Positions 55,444-60,621 of a stretch of 60,621 nt of DNA are shown piece after piece. The number at the start of each line of letters is the position of its first letter. The stretch's first letter is position 1. Under the pieces are notes generated by a model. That model was not told the origin of the DNA. It worked only from the letters and a program-made list of their open reading frames with translations, and did not search any database. Location of the stretch: assembly GCA_013360485.1 (NCBI GenBank), contig JABWBN010000002.1:1-60621 (forward strand), in the 5' to 3' direction. Made by a program: the position numbers and the translations under genes. This stretch comes from Burkholderiaceae bacterium. Lineage in GTDB: Bacteria; Pseudomonadota; Gammaproteobacteria; Burkholderiales; Burkholderiaceae_C.

Positions 55444-56314
55444 GAGTAAACGTTTGTCGTTGCGGCTGGGAACCTGGATTATCGCGATGCTCGCAGTCGC
55501 GCTGGCCGGCTGCAGTGCGGTGCGCCTGACCTACAGCCAGGGCCCGGCGCTGCTGTACTGGTGGGCCGACGGATACGTCGACTTCAGCGCCGAGCAGACA
55601 CCCCGGGCGCGCGCGGCCATCGACGAGTGGTTCGCCTGGCATCGCAGCAGTCAGTTGGCCGACTATGCCGCGTTGTTGTCGCGGTTGCGGGAGATGGCCG
55701 TGCGCGATGTCACGCCGCAGCAGGTCTGCCGCGTCTATGACGATGTGCAGCAGCTTCTGGCCCGCGCCTACGACCGTGCCGTTCCCCTGGCCTCGCCGTT
55801 GGTGGCCACGCTCTCGCCGGCGCAGATCGATCATCTCGACAAGCGATACAGCCGCAACCACGAGGATGCCCGTCGCGAGTACTTGCAGCCCGACGCCCGG
55901 GATCGGCACGATGCGTCGCTCAAGCGCACCGTCGATCGTGTCGAATCGATCTATGGTTCGCTCGACCCGGTCCAGCGCCAGCGCTTGGCAGCGGAACTGC
56001 AACAGTCGCCCTTCGACCCCGAGATCTGGCTGGCCGAGAGGCGTGCTCGCCAGCTCGACATCCTGCGCACCCTGCGCACATTGCAGGCAGCCCGCGCCGA
56101 CGCCGGTGCGGTCGAGGCAGCGCTGCGCGCGTTTGCTGCGCATGCCGAGCAGTCGCCGCGCGCGGACTATCGTGCCTATCGTGATCGCCTGGCACAGGCC
56201 AATTGCCAGCTCATGTCCCGACTGCACAACCGCATGACCGACGCACAGCGCCAGCATGCGGCGCAGACGTTGCGCGGCTGGGAGGAAGATCTGCGCGCCC
56301 TGGCGGTCGACTGA
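55442..56314 (+). CDS. DUF6279 family lipoprotein
   Basis: A 290-aa lipoprotein (MSKRLSLRLGTWIIAMLAVALAGC, lipobox LAGC, Cys24). The mature part is highly charged and helical, with the family segment YSQGPALLYWWADGYVDFSAEQTPRARAAIDEWFAWHRSSQLADYAALL and LHNRMTDAQRQHAAQTLRGWEEDLRAL near the end. Periplasm-facing; function unknown. No later in-frame Met preserves the signal sequence, so the start at 55442 is firm. It overlaps the glmU start codon head-to-head. Confidence 0.88.
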   Translation: MSKRLSLRLGTWIIAMLAVALAGCSAVRLTYSQGPALLYWWADGYVDFSAEQTPRARAAIDEWFAWHRSSQLADYAALLSRLREMAVRDVTPQQVCRVYDDVQQLLARAYDRAVPLASPLVATLSPAQIDHLDKRYSRNHEDARREYLQPDARDRHDASLKRTVDRVESIYGSLDPVQRQRLAAELQQSPFDPEIWLAERRARQLDILRTLRTLQAARADAGAVEAALRAFAAHAEQSPRADYRAYRDRLAQANCQLMSRLHNRMTDAQRQHAAQTLRGWEEDLRALAVD

Positions 56315-56339
56315 GCGCGGCGCCTCGCCGCCGCGGCGC

Positions 56340-56933
56340 TCAGCGCGACAGCGGCACCGTCACCGCGTGAACCTGGGGCTTCACGGCAGGGAAGTCGGCC
56401 AGCGCGGCGTCGAACAGAGGTGCCAGCCAGTGGTCGCCACCCTGGCCTGGGCCGTCGGTGCTTGCCCGGGTTTCGTACAGCGGACGTCCGGAGGCTCGAT
56501 CGCGTATCAGCAGGGCGACCTCCTGCTCGTAGCGGGCGGGCTCCATGCGCCAACCCATGCCCCAATATGGCCCGCGCCAGGGGCCGCGGTGCCAGCGCCC
56601 GAAGCCGCCATGCCCCCACAGCGGGTCGTCCCAGGGCGAGCGCTCCATGCGCGTGAGCCGCGCGCCGATCTGGACCACGAGGTCAGGCTCGGCATTCTCA
56701 GGCGCCGGCCGCAGCCCGGCGCGCACCAATGCGGGTCTGGCGGCGTCCTCCAGTCGCTGCTGCGCTTCGGGTTTGCCCTGCTGGGACGGCATGCGCTCGA
56801 ATGCGAATGTGGCGCCGGCTCGCGAGGCCGGCCACTCGCCGAATGTCGCGACGTCGGCGGTGAACTGGTTCATCGATGCACATGCGGCAAGCATGGCGGC
56901 GGCCGCCAGGGCCAGGGTCGTTCGTCGCTTCAT
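56340..56933 (-). CDS. DUF4136 family lipoprotein
   Basis: A 197-aa lipoprotein started at 56933 (MKRRTTLALAAAAMLAAC, lipobox LAAC, Cys18). The mature part matches DUF4136 in outline: TFAFERMPSQQGKPEAQQRLEDAARPALVRAGLRPA, EPDLVVQIGARL, a Gly/Trp/Arg/His-rich stretch (GHGGFGRWHRGPWRG), and LLIRDRASGRPLYETRAS. It starts five bases after the ttcA stop and is probably cotranscribed with ttcA. Function unknown. Confidence 0.85.
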   Translation of the reverse strand: MKRRTTLALAAAAMLAACASMNQFTADVATFGEWPASRAGATFAFERMPSQQGKPEAQQRLEDAARPALVRAGLRPAPENAEPDLVVQIGARLTRMERSPWDDPLWGHGGFGRWHRGPWRGPYWGMGWRMEPARYEQEVALLIRDRASGRPLYETRASTDGPGQGGDHWLAPLFDAALADFPAVKPQVHAVTVPLSR

Positions 56934-56938
56934 GCCAT

Positions 56939-57955
56939 TCACTCCGTGATCGGACCTGCACTCCATTGCACCACGGCTTCAGGTGCCGGTGCACTGCCGC
57001 AGTCGTCGTCTTCGTCGAAGGCCTTGTCGCCACTCGGGTCGGCCACCCCGGTGGGCGCCAGTTCTGTGAAGGGATACAGGCGCCGGTCCATCAGGTGCGA
57101 CAGCGTGATGTTGCCCATCGCGCTGAACATGTTGTCGATGCGCCCCGGATACTGGCGTTCCCACTCGCGCAGCATCTGCTTGATCTGCACGCGCTGCAGG
57201 TTGTCCTGGCTGCCGCACAGCGCACACGGGATGATGGGGAAGCGCCGGTGCGCGGCCCAGCGCTCCAGATCGGTCTCGGCCACGTAGGCCAATGGCCGGA
57301 TCACCACATGGCGGCCATCGTCGCTGACCAGCTTGGGTGGCATCCCCTTCATGCGGCTGCCGAAGAACATGTTCATCAGCAGCGTCACGACCATGTCGTC
57401 ACGGTGGTGCCCCAGCGCGATGCGGGTGGCGCCCAGCTCGCTGGCCACGCGGTAGAGGATGCCGCGGCGCAGGCGCGAGCACAGCGAGCACATGGTCTTG
57501 CCCTCGGGCACCAGTCGCTTGACGATCGAGTAGGTGTCCTGGTTCTCGATGTGGAACGGGATGCCGCGGCCCTTCAGGTAGTCGGGCAGCACATGGGCGG
57601 GGAAACCGGGCTGCTTCTGGTCGAGGTTGACCGCCACGATGTCGAAATGCACCGGTGCGCGCTCGCGCAGCGACAGCAGCAGGTCGAGCAGGGCATGGCT
57701 GTCCTTGCCGCCCGACAGGCACACCATGACCTTGTCGCCCTCGCCGATCATGTTGAAGTCGGCAATGGCCTGGCCGACCTGGCGGTGCAACCGCTTGCTG
57801 AGCTTGTTCATCTCGAAGGCGTGCCTGCGGGCGGCCTTGTCGTCGGCCGCCACTGTGACGGGTGTTGCGCTCTCGAGGATTTCGACGCCCGCTTCCGAGT
57901 CTTCTGGGCCCGTTCGCGGGGTCAGGTGCGGGGCGGCAGGTCTGGGGGCGTTCAA
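56939..57955 (-). CDS. ttcA: tRNA 2-thiocytidine synthetase TtcA
   Basis: ATP-dependent thiolase making s2C32 in some tRNAs. I place the start at a TTG (57955) that overlaps the folB stop TGA and has AAGGAG five bases upstream, giving 338 aa. The E. coli-like core begins about 45 residues later ([22 protein letters not shown]). PP-loop [16 protein letters not shown], cluster/thiol CxxC pairs in [13 protein letters not shown] and [13 protein letters not shown], and [18 protein letters not shown] are present. The C-terminus is an acidic tail. Confidence 0.92.
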   Translation of the reverse strand: MNAPRPAAPHLTPRTGPEDSEAGVEILESATPVTVAADDKAARRHAFEMNKLSKRLHRQVGQAIADFNMIGEGDKVMVCLSGGKDSHALLDLLLSLRERAPVHFDIVAVNLDQKQPGFPAHVLPDYLKGRGIPFHIENQDTYSIVKRLVPEGKTMCSLCSRLRRGILYRVASELGATRIALGHHRDDMVVTLLMNMFFGSRMKGMPPKLVSDDGRHVVIRPLAYVAETDLERWAAHRRFPIIPCALCGSQDNLQRVQIKQMLREWERQYPGRIDNMFSAMGNITLSHLMDRRLYPFTELAPTGVADPSGDKAFDEDDDCGSAPAPEAVVQWSAGPITE

Positions 57956-58350
57956 GAGGGCTCCTTGATTCCGAATACTTCGCAGCCCACGGCCTCGCAG
58001 TCGGGGTAGACGTCGGGCTTGGCGGTGGACACGCGCGCAGCACGCACCTGCGGATGCGCGAGCATCAGGGCCAGCACGTCGTCGGCCAGCGTTTCCTGCA
58101 GGTGGATGTGGCCGCGCGAAACACGCTCGGCGATGGTGCGGCGGATGAAGTCGTAGTCGAGCACCTCCTCGAGCTGGTCGTGCCTGGGTGTGGACAGGGC
58201 CAGCGGCACGTACAGGTCGACGTTGATCAGCACGCGCTGCTCGCCGCGCTTCTCGAAGTCGTGCACGCCGATGTTGATCCACACCTCGTAATCACGCAGG
58301 AACAAGCGCCGGCAGTCGCGCAAGCGGGGTTCGGTCAACAGGCTGAGCAT
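57952..58350 (-). CDS. folB: Dihydroneopterin aldolase
   Basis: Folate-pathway aldolase and/or epimerase, 132 aa from 58350 ([23 protein letters not shown]). Family signature: the [31 protein letters not shown]-terminal half with the catalytic-region Glu/Tyr, [18 protein letters not shown], and C-terminal AVGCEVFG. It is translationally coupled to the upstream FolM-like reductase (TGATG) and to ttcA (TTGA), which ties pteridine reduction and aldol cleavage to one transcript. Confidence 0.93.
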   Translation of the reverse strand: MLSLLTEPRLRDCRRLFLRDYEVWINIGVHDFEKRGEQRVLINVDLYVPLALSTPRHDQLEEVLDYDFIRRTIAERVSRGHIHLQETLADDVLALMLAHPQVRAARVSTAKPDVYPDCEAVGCEVFGIKEPS

Positions 58351-59129
58351 CAGGACTCCCGGGCAATGAACATCACGTCGCGCGGCTGCGGCACCAGGTG
58401 CTGCCCGCCATCGACCAGCACGGTGGTGCCGGTGATCGCCGGTGATTCGAGCAGGAAGCGGACAGCGCGGGCCACGTCGGTGGGGGTGGACGAGCGCTGC
58501 AGCGGCGTGAGCCGGTGGGCGCGGGCGAACTCGTCGGCCGTCATCTCGCCGGACAGCAGCGTGACGCCCGGCGCCACGGCGCACACCCGCAGTGTGGGCG
58601 CCAGCGCCTGGGCGAGCATGGTCGTGGCCGCCTCCAGCGCGGCCTTCGACAGCGTGTAGCTGAGGTAGTCGGGGTTGGGGTTGGCGAGCTTCTGGTCCAG
58701 CAGGTTGACCACGCACCCCTGGGCTGCGCGGTCACGCAGGTGCTCGTGCAACGCTCGCGCCAGCAGCAGTGGTGCGGTGGTGTTGGTGCGCCAGTGGCGA
58801 TCCATGGCACCGACGGTGAAGCCGGCGACGTCGTCGTACTCGAACAGCGAAGCGTTGTTCACCACCGCATCCGCCCGCCCGCAACGCAGCAGCACCGATG
58901 GCAGCAGGGCCTCGCAGGCGGCGGCATGGCCCAGGTCGGCCTGGAAGACCTCGGCCGCGGCGCCCATCTCGCGAACGCGGGCGGCCGTGTCCTCGGCCTC
59001 GTCCAGCGAATGGTGGCAGTGCACGGCGATGTCCCAGCCGTGGCGGGCGAGGTCGAGTGCGATCTCGCGTCCGATGCGACGGGCTGCCCCGGTGACCAGG
59101 GCCAGTGGGCGAACGGGCTGTGCGGACAT
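58350..59129 (-). CDS. Short-chain dehydrogenase, FolM/PTR1-like pteridine reductase
   Basis: NAD(P)H-dependent SDR, 259 aa. Cofactor motif VTGAARRIGREIALDLARHG (TGxxxRIG, as in PTR1/FolM), an Arg pair favouring NADPH, NNAS, and the catalytic Tyr-Lys in YLSYTLSKAALEAAT; the usual catalytic Ser position reads as Asp-Gln in NLLDQKLANPNPDYLSYT, as in PTR1-type enzymes. Tight coupling with folB supports dihydromonapterin/dihydrofolate reduction. Substrate remains an inference. Confidence 0.85.
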   Translation of the reverse strand: MSAQPVRPLALVTGAARRIGREIALDLARHGWDIAVHCHHSLDEAEDTAARVREMGAAAEVFQADLGHAAACEALLPSVLLRCGRADAVVNNASLFEYDDVAGFTVGAMDRHWRTNTTAPLLLARALHEHLRDRAAQGCVVNLLDQKLANPNPDYLSYTLSKAALEAATTMLAQALAPTLRVCAVAPGVTLLSGEMTADEFARAHRLTPLQRSSTPTDVARAVRFLLESPAITGTTVLVDGGQHLVPQPRDVMFIARES

Positions 59130-59135
59130 GGTTCC

Positions 59136-59141
59136 TACAAT
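59136..59141 (+). promoter_or_regulatory. -10 box TACAAT six bases before the MidA-like ATG
   Basis: TACAAT, then gccggc, then ATG, within the 18-base gap between the divergent SDR and methyltransferase genes. The predicted transcription start is the A of the ATG. Any -35 would lie inside the SDR coding sequence. Confidence 0.45.
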
Positions 59142-59147
59142 GCCGGC

Positions 59148-60248
59148 ATGGGCGATGCCATCGAACCCGACAGTTTATCGAGCCGGCTGCGGCATCGGAT
59201 CACCGAGGCGATTCGCGTCAATGGCGGCTGGTTGCCGTTCGACCGCTACATGGCCATGGCGCTGTACGAGCCTGGCCTGGGCTACTACGCCAACGCCGGG
59301 CGCAAGTTCGGCCTGATGCCGCAGTCGGGCAGCGACTTCGTCACCGCGCCGCAGATGTCGCCGCTGTTTGGCCGTGCGCTGGCGGTGCAGGTGGCGCAGG
59401 CGCTGCAGGCCACCGGCAGCGCCGAGGTGCTGGAGTTCGGCGCGGGCAGCGGCGCACTGGCCGAGCAGTTGCTCGACGCGCTGGGCCCGGCGGTGGCGCG
59501 CTACACCATCGTCGATCTGTCGGGGGCGTTGCGCGAGCACCAGCAGCAGCGGCTCGCGCGCCATGCCCCACGCGTGCGCTGGGTCGATGCCTGGCCGGAG
59601 TCGATCGACGGTGCCGTGCTGGGCAACGAAGTGCTCGACGCCATGCCCGTGCAACTGCTCGCCTGGGACGGCACGCAGTGGCGGGAGCGCGGTGTGTGCG
59701 AGGCCGGCACCGGCTGGGGTTGGCTGGACCGGCCAACCGAGCTGCGTCCGCCAGCCGAGGGACTCTTCGTGCCCGGCACCGTGACCGAGCTGCACACCCA
59801 TGCGCAGGCCTACGTTGCGAGCCTGGCGGAGCGGCTGCGCTGCGCAGCCGCGTTCTTCATCGACTACGGGTTTCCGCAGGACGAGTACTACCACCCGCAG
59901 CGACTGGGCGGAACGCTGATGTGCCACCGCGCCCATCGCGCCGACCCCGATCCGCTGGTCGATGTCGGGTTGAAGGACATCACCGCGCACGTGGACTTCA
60001 CCGCCATCGCACTGGCCGCCCAGGACGCCGGGCTGCAGGTGCTGGGCTACACCTCGCAGGCGCGATTCCTGGTCAACTGCGGCATCGGGGCCATGATGGA
60101 ACAGGCGGCGCTGCCCGAACGGGCCATGGCGCTCAAGCTGATCGCCGACCATGAAATGGGCGAGTTGTTCAAGGTGATCGGCGTGGCCAGGGGTGTGCAG
60201 CTCGATGCGATCGGCTTCGCGCAGGGCGATCGCACCCACCGGCTGTAG
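59148..60248 (+). CDS. SAM-dependent methyltransferase, MidA/NDUFAF7 family
   Basis: A 366-aa class I methyltransferase of the family that includes mitochondrial NDUFAF7, which methylates an Arg of complex I subunit NDUFS2. Family blocks: NGGWLPFDRYMAMALYEPGLGYYANAGRKFG, FVTAPQMSPLFGRALA, SAM site VLEFGAGSGALAEQLLDALG, VLGNEVLDAMPVQLL, FFIDYGFPQDEYYHPQRLGGTLMCHRAHR. Whether the bacterial protein acts on NuoCD is unknown. It starts 19 bases from the divergent SDR start and appears leaderless. The DUF2905 gene follows by 18 bases. Confidence 0.92.
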   Translation: MGDAIEPDSLSSRLRHRITEAIRVNGGWLPFDRYMAMALYEPGLGYYANAGRKFGLMPQSGSDFVTAPQMSPLFGRALAVQVAQALQATGSAEVLEFGAGSGALAEQLLDALGPAVARYTIVDLSGALREHQQQRLARHAPRVRWVDAWPESIDGAVLGNEVLDAMPVQLLAWDGTQWRERGVCEAGTGWGWLDRPTELRPPAEGLFVPGTVTELHTHAQAYVASLAERLRCAAAFFIDYGFPQDEYYHPQRLGGTLMCHRAHRADPDPLVDVGLKDITAHVDFTAIALAAQDAGLQVLGYTSQARFLVNCGIGAMMEQAALPERAMALKLIADHEMGELFKVIGVARGVQLDAIGFAQGDRTHRL

Positions 60249-60266
60249 CCAGCCAGGCAGCGATCC

Positions 60267-60458
60267 ATGCGTTGGCTGCTCGTCCTCCTGCTCTCATTCG
60301 TGGTCTTCAACAGCCTGGCTGCGTGGTTGCCTCGCCTCGGTCTGGGCCGGCTACCGGGCGACCTGCGTTGGCGCTGGCGCGGACGCGAGATCCACCTGCC
60401 GTTGGCATCCAGCCTGGTGCTGAGTCTGTTGGCGGCATTGATCGGATACCTGATCTAG
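60267..60458 (+). CDS. DUF2905 family small membrane protein
   Basis: A 63-aa protein with two membrane helices (residues 3-22 and 47-62) and the DUF2905 signature between them: WLPRLGLGRLPGDLRWRWRGREIHLPLASSLVLSLL. Probably an inner-membrane hairpin of unknown role. It is downstream of, and likely cotranscribed with, the MidA-like gene. Its stop codon overlaps the convergent end of the CCA-enzyme gene. Confidence 0.88.
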   Translation: MRWLLVLLLSFVVFNSLAAWLPRLGLGRLPGDLRWRWRGREIHLPLASSLVLSLLAALIGYLI

Positions 60459-60621
60459 GCGCGGTCGGGCACAGGCGCATCGACCGATCCGTCGTCAGCC
60501 AGCCGAGCGGCGACCAGTGCGGCGGCGCGTGCCCTTTGGATCGCTCGACCAATGGCGGGGCCTTGCGCGCCGCGCGCGCGCGCCGCGGCAGCCACGGACT
60601 CGGTGTCAACCGTGCGAGCTG
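60455..60621 (-). CDS. cca: C-terminal end of a probable CCA-adding tRNA nucleotidyltransferase (partial)
   Basis: Reading in from the right edge on the minus strand, 55 codons end at a TAG (60455-60457). The visible protein includes VAAAARARGAQGPAIGRAI and then QRARAAALVAARLADDG. The pattern (G-x-x-G-P-x-I-G, then Q-x-A-R-x-A-A) resembles the C-terminus of the multifunctional CCA enzymes of betaproteobacteria, which often neighbour this region. The start and catalytic domain are outside the window, so the assignment is tentative; that the frame is coding is more secure. Confidence 0.45.
   Translation of the reverse strand, partial: ARTVDTESVAAAARARGAQGPAIGRAIQRARAAALVAARLADDGSVDAPVPDRA

Overview
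The window looks like a stretch of core chromosome from a high-GC betaproteobacterium of the order Burkholderiales, in the Rubrivivax/Leptothrix/Comamonadaceae neighbourhood. This rests on the very G+C-rich codon third positions, on neighbourhoods I recognise from that group (ffh, ccsA-like, PP0621-like, pilS, pilR, ampD; LysM protein, dprA, smg; prfA, prmC, grxD), and on families common there such as DUF1631, DUF6279 and an alanine/lysine-rich H1-like protein. I see no insertion sequence, prophage, integrase, CRISPR array or rRNA. Genus-level assignment is inference.

Layout. 0-7.4 kb: end of a lytic transglycosylase, then leftward grxD, a small barrel-like protein, prmC, prfA and hemA, a small membrane protein, and leftward miaB with a periplasmic protein. 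7.5-11.1 kb: tRNA-Met, ftsY and ffh (both halves of the SRP targeting GTPase pair), with a DUF2726 protein between them. 11.2-16.3 kb: rightward run ccsA-like, PP0621-like, pilS, pilR, ampD. 16.3-17.0 kb: a 710-base gene-free, hairpin-rich interval of lower G+C in front of the H1-like gene. 17.5-28.5 kb: a helical-repeat protein, purC, fba, a regulator joining a winged helix, a GHKL ATPase and a DUF4325-like domain, then pyk, maeB, pgk and azlDC; fba, pyk and pgk make this a glycolysis/C4 block. 28.6-35.7 kb: a DUF2807 protein, a lipoprotein, htpX, fmt and def, then a divergent control region and rightward LysM protein, dprA and smg. 35.8-42.6 kb: leftward DUF1631 protein, secF, secD, yajC and a thioredoxin/TPR chaperone. 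42.7-48.6 kb: purE, purK, sua5, two SGNH-type lipoproteins (one with its catalytic residues replaced) and an OmpW-like protein. 48.6-54.0 kb: dacB (leftward), then tsaB, rimI, family-4 uracil-DNA glycosylase and a PAS/GGDEF protein. 54.1-60.6 kb: glmU diverging from a DUF6279 lipoprotein with overlapping start codons, a DUF4136 lipoprotein, ttcA, folB and a FolM-like reductase, then rightward a MidA-like methyltransferase and a DUF2905 protein, and the tail of a probable CCA-adding enzyme at the edge.

Functional threads. Translation and tRNA: prfA with its methylase prmC; fmt with def; miaB, ttcA, sua5 and tsaB for tRNA modification; tRNA-Met; hemA consuming Glu-tRNA. Protein export: ftsY, ffh, secDF-yajC. 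Envelope: lytic transglycosylase, ampD, dacB, glmU, LysM protein, OmpW. Purines: purC, purE, purK. Folate: folB with a FolM-like reductase.

The most interesting unexplained signals are the structured interval before the H1-like gene, the SGNH pseudo-enzyme beside its intact paralogue, a palindrome on the hemA -10 box, an 11-bp inverted repeat between def and the LysM gene, a palindrome just downstream of a -10 box before the SGNH/OmpW pair, and a recurrent TANNNT box six bases before start codons that suggests leaderless mRNAs.
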